DNA of 64,000 bases from the NCBI GenBank assembly GCA_036583965.1, contig JAZBQD010000014.1, forward strand, positions 63,208,395 to 63,272,394. Direction: 5' to 3'. Each line of letters starts with the position of its first letter. Position 1 is the first letter of the stretch. The notes below the pieces were generated by a model. That model searched no databases, was not told where the DNA came from, and saw only the letters and a program-made list of their open reading frames with translations. Of this stretch, positions 14,001 through 27,000 are shown piece by piece. Source of the stretch: Prunella strophiata. Its lineage: Eukaryota > Chordata > Aves > Passeriformes > Prunellidae. The position numbers and the translations under genes are program-made.

Positions 14001-15523
14001 CTGATTTTGAGGGTAAAGAAAGAACATGATATTATGCTAAAAATTAATGACTCAAAAGTCAATGTGGGTGATGTCAAATGGCTGTCTCAAGAAATTTCAG
14101 ATACCCATACATGTGATTGTGTTTGTCCTTGTGCTGTGTAATTACAAATTCAGAAACTAGATTTTAAACCCTATTTTGCCTGTATAAAATCATATTACAT
14201 AGCACTCATGTCAGTGCAGTAGTATGTGCTGGAGATAACTCAACTGTTTTTCAGAATTACTAAACCAATATGAGTAAGGAATTTGATCTTTGCATATAAA
14301 AACTCAATTAAATTCTCAGAAGAATAACATTATAAAGCTAGGTTTCCCTAGATTACAAGATCAGAAAAACTAGAGACAGCTCATTAAATCCTATGGATGA
14401 TGCCAGAATAGTAGTAAATTTCTCTAATGCTTATTTTTCCAATAAGAAGGGGTAGTATAAGGATATGCAACCAAAACTGAGTTTAATACTACAGATATTT
14501 TCAGACAAAAGGCAAACTGTGCTCTCTGGAAACAGAAGAATCCTCCTACAGATATACACAAATGTCACCCTAATCTTACTCACACTCATACTAGATAAAG
14601 GCAATAATATCTTCAAAAATATTAATAACTAAAGACATATAGATATGCCAGACTATTGCAAGTAAAGCAATAATAGAAAAGCATTGTGTTTAGCTTTAAA
14701 TTGGTATGTTTATGAATATTTGATGCAAAGTTTATATATCATTTAACACATAAAGCACTTTAGGGAGAATGATAAATAGAAGCTGTGCTGGAATATATTG
14801 CCAGATATAAGTGCAGTCATGTTTGTAGCTGCTTTTTAGTAATTCATACTTTTTTACAAGAATGTTTTTATACTTTCCTCAAAAGAAGATAATTAAATAT
14901 GTTGTTAAACTGCTCACATGTAGCACAAAATTAGAATTATGCTTCATAAAAAAATGAACAACTTTATTTGAAGAGTTGAGAACTATCACTGGAAAATCAC
15001 CTGTTGTTCTCCTCCTCAAAGACAAGGCTCTGTCAAAGTGCTACATTATGTGCCATTTGAGAGGTACATGGGTACTTTCAGAAATACCTCATTAGGAGAA
15101 TTCAATAGTTAATAATAGAATTTTGAAAGGGTTTAAAGTGGGTTATATAAGGACTTGGTCACTGAAATCCCACACCCTTCATTGAAAATGTCAGCTAACA
15201 GTGTCATAACTTTCAATGATAAAGTCACATATAGACAGTCAGTCATTTATGGTTATACTGTATTTAATTATAATTTACTCGAGCCATACCCTAATCTGAG
15301 CATTCAAACAGAAATTTCTTTAGAAATGCAAGTCACCAACAGGAGGAGAAGGTTAGTGTTGCACTAAAACTAAAATGGTAGAGTTAAAGAAAAGTTTATG
15401 TTATTTTCAGGTTACATTTGCCTAAAAAAACACAAGTTCCTCTAGCTTGCTTTGTGAAAAATATATTAGTTTTCATTAAGTAAAAAATTTCCATGAAGAA
15501 TTCCACATCTCAGGTGTTCACAT

Positions 15524-15539
15524 AAAAAAAAAAAAAAAA
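15524..15539 (+). repeat. Poly(A) tract, 16 nt
   Basis: Sixteen A residues following GTTCACAT and preceding GCTTTCC. Simple mononucleotide run in the intron. Confidence 0.9.
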
Positions 15540-17116
15540 GCTTTCCATAAATAATTGTAAAATCAATTCACATTAGTATTTACTTTTTATGAGCTTTAGA
15601 TCTGTAGGGATGACCCCTCTAACAGAGTTATCAGTGGATTATAAATGTAATATAAATGGATTGAGTGGAACTGCTAGTTAAAATTCTGAGATATTCCAGA
15701 CATGGCATCTTAAACACTGCATTTACAATTATGCCTCTGTTTATGTAAGACTTTAATTTAAAACATAATTGGGAATGGTGCTAAAAATGTTAAACAAAAT
15801 GGGATGGATGACAGAAAGTTCTTCAGTCATTACATCAAACTTTTGCTTCATGAAAACTGAATGTCTGCATTGCTCCTACATATAACCAAACTATTAAAAT
15901 GATAGTTGCTTTTCTGAATTTAAAACTCAGAAATTTAATAATTGCTCATTATTAAATATCTCTAAGTATTTTAATTAGGCATACTTACATATGTTTCTAA
16001 AGAAAATATATTGTGGAAATCTCTTTCTTTTAAAGAAAGGAATACTGCTCAATCCATGCTTCTCTCTGTTCTCTTTTCTAAAGGCTTTTTGCTTTTAATA
16101 AAACCTATGTGATGTGATTTTTGTTGTCAGTGTGTAATTTTTTCCATTTCCAATGCTTTCTAAAACAGTGAAATACATTAAAGTCAGAGAAAACATTATT
16201 CTATACATAACAGGGTATCCTTTTTAACCAGAATGACTTTCTTTTTCCCTGAGGATGGAAAAAATATGTTGTGGTTAAACAGGATAAAACTTCCTAATTT
16301 TTTTTCTTTCTTTTTAAATTCAGGACAGGCAGTAGCAGCTGAAATTATATATTTCATATGTTTGCCTAAAGTCCAATGGAAAAAAAGTGCATCAGATCAA
16401 AACTGAACATTAATGATGAAAGAGTATCAGAGCTGCCTTTATAAATTAGGAGTCTATTGACAGTAAAATTGTATTAAGCTTGTACATGCCTTTCCATTCA
16501 AGAGAGCAGTACTGAATTATGCCAAATAAGAAACGCCCCAGAAATTTGAAGGATAGAAGAGAACATTATAAAGATCTATCCTGACCCTGTGTGCTCAGTC
16601 CAGGCAGCAAAAAGTCAGACATATGAAAAGACCCTTTCTTTTACCAAGATATTCTCATAGGAAATGCCATATTATAGGCATTGCTAAATAAATATTGGTA
16701 TTTATGCATATATGTCTGTTGAGAAACCTTTATATTTATTTTTAAAATAAATATATATAATATGCATGTTATAATATTATTTAACCAAATATACATAATG
16801 AGAGACTAAAGACAGAATGATGTTCACATATCAGCCAACAGAAACTAATTATAATCTCTTTAGGCTCTTTATGTGTAGAGCAACTGGAATGTTTTGAGTT
16901 CTGGCTAGGGGGGGGGATGAAGAACCAGTTGAGTTTATGGGTAAGAATTAAGGGGCTGGATGACATGGGTGACACTGCTGTGGGTGTTTACTAAAGGCCA
17001 CCTGAACCAACCACCCTGATATCTGCTCAAAAGCCAATACAACCAGGCACACACTGGCCAGGAGGTTCAATGCAGAGCACTAATTTTCAGTAAATTTAGA
17101 AAATTAATCATACACC

Positions 17117-17166
17117 GTTGAATTAATGAGAATTTTTCCCTGTTGGATTAATGAGAAAGGCCAAAG
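17117..17166 (+). repeat. 25-bp imperfect tandem duplication
   Basis: GTTGAATTAATGAGAA at 17117 recurs as GTTGGATTAATGAGAA at 17142, a period of 25 bases. The second halves of the units (TTTTTCCCT versus AGGCCAAAG) have diverged, so only the 16-base cores match well. Confidence 0.7.
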
Positions 17167-17511
17167 ATTGAGTGGAGATTACAAACACAACACTGAACTA
17201 GGTAGCTGATTGCTTTGGTACAAGATAGTTTGGATACCTCAAGCAGATCCCAACCATTAGGAGAGGTTGTTACTGGTGATACACCACATCCCAGACAGAG
17301 CAAAAGCTCCACTGGCTCCTGCAAAACCTCATTTGAATTTATTTAACAGTCCTGTGTACTTACCACTTCCACTTCATTCTCATTCACACTACACACCTGG
17401 GCTGACCCAGCAAATCTCCACAAGCCTAAGAAAGCTGTAGATAAACTAGACCTACACTTATGAAGAGCAGTGAAATTAGGGTAGATCACTGAAGTTTTGA
17501 GTGATACATCA

Positions 17512-17586
17512 ATTTACACTGAGTGGCAATGTAGACTGCAATGGGATTTGGAATATGAATGCAATCTGATTTGCACTGAGTGGCAA
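17512..17586 (+). repeat. Spaced 18-bp direct repeat, period 57
   Basis: ATTTACACTGAGTGGCAA at 17512-17529 recurs as ATTTGCACTGAGTGGCAA at 17569-17586, one mismatch in 18. The intervening 39 bases are not clearly repeated. It could be an old partial duplication or a chance repeat of a functional site. Confidence 0.75.
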
Positions 17587-19581
17587 AGAAATTGAGACTG
17601 AGTATATTAAAAATGGATGCTGGGAAGCTCCAATATTTGGCATAGGCAGAGAAAGTGTAAGTAGAAACTTATGCACGTGTAGCATACATAACAATGAAAA
17701 CTTCAATTCCTGGATTATTCAGTATCTCAAAATGAAAAGCTACTCTTTCATAGAGCAGAAAATTTTGCTGCTGTTGAAATATTTGCTTCATGAATATGTG
17801 TGTAGTCACTCCGGAAAAAAAGATGTTTGAAGAATGATGATTGAAATGCCAGGTGTAGGCTAGACTCATTTTACATAATAGCATTCATTAAGGAATAAAA
17901 CTATCATCATTGTCATCATCAGTCCTAATTCCTCCTCTGCTGCTGCGAACTTTACATTGATTTATCACACAGAAGTTGTGAAACTCTGTTTATGCCAACA
18001 TTTAATACAATTTGCATCAGACTCTTCAGATTTCTCTTCAGAAATACTACAGAAATGTCCAGGTGCAGACAAACTTTGCTCAGGCATTATTATTTCTCAC
18101 TTGCCCAAATATCTTTTTACAATCAATCACTTCAAGGTGTACAAGTTGAGGCAAGACATACTCTGATTGAAACAACTGCTTCTGCAAACCAGGTTTTTGC
18201 AATCATCAATGCAAACTCCAAATATTGATGCTTCCTGCTCTGACAATCCTACTTTTGGATGGCTGTGCTGGAGACTGCAGGAATTGGAATTACTGTTGTA
18301 ATAATTCATCTATAACAAATTGAACAGGCTGAGTAGGAGAAAAGTAAACTGAATAGCCTTTTTTAACTGTGAACACTATGTTCTCTCTGAATATGTTCAG
18401 CTACTGATCACTGCAGGTGAATAACAAGAATTCCTGCTGGTGAAAGGTATATGTTATTGAAATAGGGTGAAAAAAATATTGTTCCAGAAGAAGAGGACAG
18501 ATGTGGTTTTTTGGATCTGTAAGAATGATAAACTGTCTAAGTGATCCATAGTGAAGTAGAAAACCTCTATCCTTTCCTTAATTAATAGTCCAGCAGACTG
18601 GTTATATTCCATGGATCTACTCTTTAGCAAGCTGAAGCACCAGGGATCACTGCTTCTCAATCACATGTAGTGAGTGCAAGATTTTAGTGTCCTGCAGGCT
18701 ATTCAAAACTGAAGTCTTGAAGACAAAATTGTTCCTTAAGTCACAGAGTGGCGTCCAGCGTGTTTTTAAAGTCTGAAATTACTGATGGGAGCAGAAAATA
18801 GTTAATGGCCAGGATGAACTACAAAAGTTACTCAGCCAAGATATGGTAACCTTCATATTGTAACAGTTCATCTGTTTTTAAGACAGTCCCACAGGATAAG
18901 GGAATCTGGCTTTAGAACTTCAAGAGGTATTCAAATGACAAGGAAGCCTTTTCTGAGCACTGAGGTATGGTATTGAAATACTGTATTTAGCTATATAAGT
19001 ATTACCTATAGCAGAGTTTTACATCTCTTAATATAGTCCTAAAATCAGCAAGCAATTTATTAAGCTACTTACTCAGAAAAACAGCTATCATGCTTTATAA
19101 GTAGCAAAATGACAAATTTCAAAATACAATATACAACAGAAAACATAAACCAATATATTTAATTCATTAAATCCAAAACACTGCAAGGGCCGAATAATAA
19201 ATAACAAGGTACTCAGAACCTGTGCAATATATATAGACTTTATCTATGAAGATCATTCACATAATGTGAAAATTGAGAATGATTTCTACAACAATATCTT
19301 ATATCTATATTTATCCTTATTATTTCTTTGAAAAATAAGTATTATCTTATAATAAAACATATTTTTTTCATTTGAGCAAGCATATAGCTTTTTCAAGAGT
19401 GTATGTAAAAAGTTCATGCAATCTACTTTGTTGCTGTTCATTGTTATTTTCCATAGGCCAAGCTATGTATTCACAAGGAGAAAAAACACAGAGATACATA
19501 AACATACACAATCTTTTTCATCTACCTTCCATCTATCTGGGATCAGACTGAAAATTTTCTGCAGCTATTGGTATTGTTTTA

Positions 19582-19607
19582 AATACTACTACTAATAATA
19601 ATAATTA
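19582..19607 (+). repeat. (ACT)n/(AAT)n trinucleotide repeat at the CR1 5' end
   Basis: AATACTACTACTAATAATAATAATTA lies directly left of the CR1 fragment. It marks the truncation point of the insertion; whether it pre-existed as the target or arose afterwards cannot be told. Confidence 0.85.
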
Positions 19608-20224
19608 GGACATGGCAAGTTGAACATGGATCTGCAGTGCCCTGGCAGCCAGGAGGACTCAGCCATGCCCTGGGGCACCAGGCACAGCTGGCTGAGGGAG
19701 GGGATTGTCCTTCTCTGCTCTGCATTAAGTCCAGCCTCACCTCGAGTCTGTGTGCAGATTTTGGACTCCACAATATGAGGATATAATGCTATTACAGGGA
19801 GGGCTATGAAGATGGTGATAGGTCTAGAAGGAAAGCTGTACAAGGAGGATTGGAGTCATTTGTTCAGCCTGGAGACTAAAGGGAGACTTCACCCTGACCT
19901 GCAGCTTCCTCACAAGGGAAGTGTAGGGGCAGACACTGATCTCTTATCTTGTTCCCAGTGACAGGACCCAAGGAAATGGCATGGAGATGAGTCAGGGTAA
20001 ACTTAGGTTGGATATCAGAAAAAAATGATTTTCCCCCAGAGGATGGCTGGACATTGTAACAGCCTTCCCAGAGAAATGGTCACATCACCAAGCATGGCAA
20101 GAAGTGTTGGGACAATGCTCTCAGGCACAGGGTGTGATTCTGGAGGTGTCTTGTGCAGGGCCAGGAGTTGGACTTAATGATCCTTATGGGGCTGTTCCAA
20201 ATCAGGAATGCAATATATGATGTT
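19608..20224 (+). mobile_element. CR1 LINE 3' fragment, 5'-truncated and decayed
   Basis: The segment follows the order of the CR1 3' end: a decayed end of the reverse-transcriptase ORF (a block near 19635-19680, a CTCGAGT...GTGTGCAGATTTTGG block near 19741-19765, and TTCAGCCTGGAGACTAAAGGGAGAC near 19862-19886), then GACAGGACCCAAGGAAATGGC, GGTTGGATATCAGAAAAAA, ACAGCCTTCCCAGAGAAATGG and the terminal GGAGTTGGACTTAATGATCC signature. It ends in a degenerate remnant of the CR1 ATTCTATGA octamer-like tail. Many substitutions and indels break any frame, so it is an old, inactive copy. The body starts directly after an (AAT)n stretch. CR1 elements move by target-primed reverse transcription and are usually 5'-truncated like this one. 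Confidence 0.93.
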
Positions 20225-23200
20225 CAAGTAAAGAGAAACCCATATCTCCTTTACAAATGTGAGGCAGCTTAAAAAAAGTAAAAAAAGCCAAAAACTTGTA
20301 TTAATCATTCCAAGTGAGAACTTGTCATTTAAAGCTGTTATGGTTGTAAACCATAATACAAATTAATGCAACATAATTCCTCAGTTCAAATCTGTTTTCA
20401 ATGTGCCTGTAAGTCAGCCTGAGATCACCAACTATAGATGTGGAAAGGCTGCATTGGATTCCATTCCAGCAGTTCCAAATAGAGAATTTGTCCTAAAATT
20501 GCTTACCCAAACTGTATTGCCACAGAACTAGCACTAAGTACAGAACTAGCAATGTCAGAAATTCAGAGTTCTTGCCCTTATTTAAGATGGAATGGATATA
20601 CAAAGAAAATCATATCTGAGGGATTTTTTGGTAATTCTGTACCTTCCTTAAGAATATTGTTACATTTCCATTTCTGATCCTAGTTATAAATACAGGGATA
20701 AAAAAACAAGGCATGAGGGAAATAGCAGAGATATTTAGATAAACTAGCTAAATATTTAATATCCTACAACACTGCTGTTCTTTGTTTTGGTTTTCATTTC
20801 AACAAAGTAATCATTTTGGAGTGTGGCTTATGTGAATCTTTGCTAACAACTGGTTTTAAAACAAGTCAGTCACTTCCCATATTTTATTCATGGAGTCTGG
20901 TTGTGATTTTCCCAAAATGTAGGTAAGGAAAACAGAGGCTACAACTTCTAATGCCAAAACATTTGGAGAAAAGCAACAAGTTTTCAGACACAAGATCTTT
21001 TCTGCAGGTAGCTCAGATGTTACATCTCTACCTCAGATGTAGGATTGTGATCTCACAGCATGACAATTAGCATTTCAGTTAGATTAAGAGTGTCCTAATG
21101 AGGAAAATAACCCAACTGTTCCATTGATTGAAGATCTGAAAGAATAGGAAGACCACACATTTCTTCAGTGTGTATAGGTCTGCAACATAGGACAACATTT
21201 AAAAATACAGCATACACAGGTCAAGAGTAGGCAGATTATCACTTTAGATGAAACTTATAGTTTCTGCTCTCTGACTTTCTAATGTGTTGTCTTGGACCCT
21301 AACAAGAACAGTGCAGATTCTCACAACAACCTGTGAATAACATGCCCGTCATCATTCTGGTTGTAGCAAGTGGGTGATGGCAGTAAGGGCAGGCCTGATG
21401 AGGCAATGTTATAAAATCATGCCAGAGGAAGTGTGTCACAGCCCTACCCAATTTCAGCACATTAATCTGTACCATCCTGAAGCCAATTTCAGTGGTTTTT
21501 TTAGAGGTGATTGCTCTGATTTACTGTTTTTTTAGGGGGATGGAGAAGAGACATGATGGAATTATTTTCTCCTTTTCTTTTCACCCTGCCCCACTGAAAT
21601 TTTTTTTTAGGGTGCTCACAGAATATTCCTTTTCCTCTTATAAATCCAGCAATAGCCCTAAGAGCAAGGAACAGTTCAAATGGACTGAAGAATCATAAAC
21701 AACCAAAAACTATGTGTGGATGCATAAAAATCTGGAAAAAAATATTTAATCATACTATTTTATGAATTAAAATGGAATATTCTGCAATAATATGATTAGC
21801 AACCACCAGAGCCTAAAATCAACTTAAGTTTCCAAACAATACAAATTCACCAGGATATTTCTAACACCTCCAAGATAATTAATTAACTGTGAAATTCTTT
21901 CTTAAGAACGAAAGAAGTAACATTTGAGAGGGTCCCACTTCATTCTTCTTCACTAATGTTAATGTGGGCTTTTCCTAGGTTCTCATTCACACAAGAAATA
22001 TTGGCCTAAGTTTAGGAGAATTGCAAATGAAGTGAAAAGCCCAGTTTGGGCTGTGGTAATGTGAACTAGTTCTGTCCTGATTTTGCAGTGAGGATGCAGT
22101 GGAAACAAAACTGATTCAGCTTCCAAAACCAAAAGTTGCCTCAAAATTTGGAAAAGATCTTAAGAGACTCAGCCAGCTGAAGCAGTAAAACATCAGAGGA
22201 TGTGTTCACAGAAGTCCCAAACACATGTTTTGAGGATATGCTGAACTTGAGCTTCCTCATGTGATATATAGCTCAAATCCTGTTCAGGATTGGTCTTAAT
22301 GCATACAATAATTAATACAAATGGGATATATATTCAAGTAGCAAGGTCTTGTCCTTTCTCTTCCCTTTTTTCTAACAGAATATTTTTCTAGAACTATTTG
22401 ATCAACATCTGAGAGACAAGTTAAACTTAAAATTACATATAATACAATGCATTATTCATTAAATAGTTCTGAATTCATTATGCACTGATTATAAAAACTC
22501 AGAACAAATTCCACATATACTTATATCATCAGTCATCATTAAAAAATCTTTAACCAGGGAAATCTATGATTTTAACACAGACAACAAATACAAAAGAGTA
22601 TTCAATTTAGAAATGCTCAGCTTGGGAAAACAAAAACACTCCACTTATTCAGTAGTCATGAATGATCTATTGTTCTGTATAGTTATGTCCCTCTTTTTCC
22701 AGATTATCCAACAACAGAAGAAAGTTTCATCTGTTATTAAATTTTGGATAGCCTGAACAATACATCAGAAATATAGTCTGGTAACTTAGCCATATGCATT
22801 TTACCCAAAAATTTATTACAGATTGAGAAAAAAAATTATACAGTTCCACTGGCAACAAACATGTTGTATTCTCAGATTAGAGGTTACTCCTTATCTAATT
22901 AGGTTAACAGCATTGCAACTGCTGCTGCTCTGAAATGCACACCAGTCAGAGTTTTTGATGTCTTCTGCAGTTGACTGACAATTTGATGTCTGTGTTCTCA
23001 TTGCCATTTTCAATTCTTATTGAAATCCATCTCCACAAAACTAAAAGTAACCTTAAAACAAGTGTGTGGTTTAGGAGAACCACCATGAGTTACTGATATT
23101 CCAGATATCAGTACAGGCTACAAAACACAGCTTCCTATAATAACCTGAGCACCACAGAAAAAGTTGTAAATAAAAAAGTGTCAAAGGAAGGCAGTTAAAG

Positions 23201-23478
23201 CCCATTGCCAGTCATTACTTTAGCAGAACCTTGCTAAATTATAGTGCAAGCACCAGAAAGGAGCATGAGAAAAACTGGAAATAAAGGAATGTTTATTTTG
23301 ATACCAAACCTGGATGTCAGTTTATTCTGGTGGGTTTTTTTTATATAATAGAAGGATAATATAATAAGCAGGTATCTGACCATTTTATACCAAGAAGAAC
23401 ATGAAGTCTGACTCTAGTTTCTGCTATTCTCTGGGACTTCTTAGGAAAAAGGAAGGGAAAAAAAAGAAAAAAAAAAAA

Positions 23479-23700
23479 CATAGAATCATAGAAATATTTG
23501 GTTGGAAAAGGCCCCTAAGATCCTTGAGTCCAACCACAAACCCAGCACTGCCAACCCACCACTAAATCTAAACACTCCATCTATACACTTCTCTAGACAG
23601 CCTAATTCAATGCTTGACAACCCTTTCCGTGTAGAACCTTTTCCTAACATCCAACATAAACCTCCCCTGGCACAACTAAATCCTATACCTTGGGCTGAAT
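23479..23700 (-). mobile_element. CR1 LINE 3' fragment, minus strand
   Basis: The plus strand begins CATAGAATCATAGAAATATTT, the reverse complement of the CR1 tail, followed by TTGGTTGGAAAAGGCCCC and then CCTTGAGTCCAACC. Read on the minus strand, it gives GTGCCAGGGGAGGTTTATGTTGGAT, a TTCTACACGGAAAGGGTTGTCAAGCATTG block and the terminal GGACTCAAGGATCTTAGGGGCC block. These are in the order of CR1 3' sequence, giving about 220 bp of a 5'-truncated copy. It matches the family pattern better than the 19.6 kb copy, so it is probably younger. A-rich DNA flanks it on the left (23457-23478), and a 48-nt poly(A) tract lies about 50 bp to the right. Confidence 0.93.
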
Positions 23701-23747
23701 AATTAACTGTTGCTTTCTGTATTTTCAATACTTTTTTTCAACTTCAA

Positions 23748-23748
<1 letters not shown>

Positions 23749-23796
<48 letters not shown>
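23749..23796 (+). repeat. Poly(A) tract, 48 nt
   Basis: Forty-eight consecutive A residues follow TTCAAC and precede GACAATACAG. This is the longest mononucleotide run in the window. It starts about 50 bp right of the minus-strand CR1 copy. The CR1 is not polyadenylated and points the other way, so the run is not its tail. No SINE or processed transcript is recognisable to its left. Its exact length may be an assembly estimate. Confidence 0.95.
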
Positions 23797-23798
<2 letters not shown>

Positions 23799-24030
23799 CA
23801 ATACAGAAAACCCTCTTTTTATAAAAATCTCTAAGCATTTCTTCATCCAGAGCTCTCAAAATCAAGGAAGAGGCATATACCACAAAAGAATAGGTGGAAA
23901 CACTTCCAGGGTATACAAACAAGAACCTATGTTTAATGCAACTGTTGAAACAATGTATGTGTATTCTAAAATATGAGAAGTGCATTTATTTCTTAAATTA
24001 ATGTAAAGTACACAGAGAGAACCATAAAGA

Positions 24031-24052
24031 TACTTCTACTACTACTTCTACT
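24031..24052 (+). repeat. (CTA)n-like short trinucleotide repeat
   Basis: TACTTCTACTACTACTTCTACT is a short imperfect ACT/TTC trinucleotide repeat in the intron. Confidence 0.75.
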
Positions 24053-27000
24053 GGAGAGAATGTTAAAAGCATACTCTTGGCCAAGATTAGTGATGATAAA
24101 GAAAAGAATAATATGACATTAAAACATATCTTGGACATCTCTTTTGTTAATTATCTTGGCATAATAAAGAAAACATCTAAAAAAATTCTATTTTGCACAA
24201 TAAATTATTCCTTCTTGGAATGGCTTGATTTGGAACATATAAAAGGAAGTTTTAATCAAAAATAGAAAAAAAAAAAAATACTTGGGATATCAAGTAACAG
24301 CGATCAAACCAGAATTAAATTTAGTTCTCTTAGAGCAGCAACAATATAAAATAATAATAAAAAAATAACCTAAGATATGACATTTCAGAAGACATTTAAT
24401 GCCAAAACAAAACTTATACCAAAAATAACAGGACCCATATAATATAAAGTTAACTTAAATCCTTGTATTACTAGCTGGAAGCTACCTAAACACATGATAC
24501 TAATCATATTATTTCAGGAGCTTGAAGAATCAGGAAAATGAATTTTAAAAACTCCACTAGCAAAGCAAAACCTCTCAGATTCTTTTTTTGCCTTGAATAG
24601 AAACCTTTTCAAAAGAAACAAATAGCCCATTGAGGCCAACAGAAGAGAATCAGTCATGAACATGAACTGATGGGGATTTGATACATGACCAAGTTATGAT
24701 GAGGTAACAAGTTAGCATGAATGCCTCTGAATCAAGTAATTTTAGCCTCAAATTAACAATGATGCTGTGAAATTAGTTTAATTTATATTTTCAGCAGGCT
24801 GTAAATGTCTACTTAGATGCCATATGATTTGTTAAACCACCGGAAACTCTTCCTGAGCCCTGCATATGTGAATTGCAAAGTTAACATCAAATCTGAAGAA
24901 TTTGTAGACAAACCCCAAACCAGGGAAGTTGTCTACAGAAGGATCCATGTCACCAATGCTACTTTAGAAGAAATGAGCAACTGAACATTTGCTTTGTTCT
25001 TCATCACGATAATTTAATAAAATATCTTTTCAAGACATACTTGTTTCAAGTAATGATGATAAACCTCTGTCCTAGAGAAAAAGTATCATTTAAAGTCACT
25101 GATAATGTGGGAAGTTTCTAGTACTTAATTGATATTCATCAAAAAAAAGGAATTTTGTCAGCTTGGAATCTCTTATAATGGCAGATGAGATCTTCCAAAA
25201 AAGCATGTAACATATCCAGAAATAAGTGCAAAACTCTTTTAATTTACTGCCCATTTTTTCCAGTATTTGAAACATTAAAAAGATATTGTTTCAAATAATT
25301 TTATGCAATGCTGAACACTATAATTGTCCAAAACTATGACTTATTCTTAAAAATCTCTAATTTCAAAACATGGGACTTCAAAGAAAAATGTTGCATCTCA
25401 ATTTAGTAAAATGGCAGCCATCACTAAATCAGTTCATATGAAATTTCTGAATTAAATACTTCTCTGTGAACAAAACTAAGCATTATTGTGGAGACTAAAA
25501 TTGATAGAAAACAGCCATTTACTTTTTCAAAGCATTGCTACTGTTTCTGACAATTGAGATAGGACAAGGTTCGTTTTAACATTCCTAAACTATCTGTAAA
25601 ATTGAAGTTAATTAGCAGTATCTAGATAGACATTACAAAAGAACAAATGGCAGCAGCTTAAGGAAAAATTTGGTTTCATCAGCACACTAGAATTTTTGGA
25701 ATGCATTTACAGCACAATCAATAAAAGGAAAAAGGTTAATTTATCTAACATCGTATCTCAAAACACTCAAATAAAATGCTTCACTTAAAAACTTTAGCGA
25801 TTACAGATAAAAAAAACCCTGCTTGTTAGCAAAGCATATAACAATTTATTACTAGTTTATCAGTCTGAGCTTAGAATGACACCATCTAAGATAATACAAA
25901 GTACGTATAGAATGCTTTTTTGTTATTACTCCTAAAGTAGAATGTGCTCAGATACCCCTAGATTGTATTTTTTAGCTTGCTTGTCTATGCACTTTTCAAC
26001 TGCCAGCCTGATCCTTTTTTCCTTGAAATTTTCACATTAATAAGTCTTTTGGGAAAAGTTTGCCAATACTGATATAGTGGGTTTGATTTAGGGTAGATGA
26101 AGCTCCATCTCACTACCTCACCTATATGGTTTTCTCTAAACATCCTGTGCAAATGTTTATCTAGTGAAGACTCTCATCTTTCAGTCATATAGAACTCATG
26201 TGTTCTATTTTTCCAGATGTTCTCTTCCTTTAGCACTATATTGATCTGGGACACTTCCATCATTCCTTGGCTTCTCGCTTTAATATTCCAGAAATCTCCA
26301 CATGTATGTACATCACCAAGACTCCCCTGGGAATAAAAGCATGTCAAAATCCTAGAGGAAAGGGCTAGGATAATAATTCTAACCTATTTGAAAGCAAGGA
26401 GTAGCACAGAAAATATCTTCCAAGTATTCATTTATTGCACTGTCTTCAATTCATTGCCAAAAACTTCACAACAAATCCCCACGTTTTTATTAATTTTAAT
26501 TCTCTTAATCCTTAAGAATACAGATTTAGTGTCTTTAATTCATTAAATAATAAAATAGCTTCAGGCTAAATCATGGTTGGACAGCATGTGGATTTCACAG
26601 GAACAGCTACATGCAACACAGGAGACTGAAATATCCATAGGAATTATTGAAAAAGATAATTATGGTGCTACTGAAATGACAGTAGTTATCTGACTTCTCT
26701 ACACAATCATCAGTTTGGAGGGACCAAAAGAGAGGAATGATTTATCACAGTAAAAATTATTTGATTGCCTCATGATGCAAAAAAGTCTAATTTCCTTAGA
26801 AAATCAGGAGTTCTGGACCACTCTGCTAATTGGTGACACAATCCTTGCTCCCTATGACACATGAGATCCCACTGACCAATTTTAAATTTTATGGGAAAAC
26901 AGTGAGAAGTACAGGCATCTAAAAAACATCAAGTTTTTCCAAGTTTCCTGAAAGTCAGCAGCTGAGAGATAGAAATACTCCTATAGTCCCCTAAAAAAGG

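Noticed and set aside
20905..20990. Possible minus-strand MIR core (CCAAAATGTAGGTAAGGAAAACAGAGGCTAC)
   Set aside because: Only about 30 bases resemble the MIR core and the continuation does not follow it. Too weak without a profile search.
23710..23985. 88- and 86-codon frames spanning the A48 tract (poly-lysine or poly-phenylalanine)
   Set aside because: Artefact of reading through a homopolymer that contains no stops.
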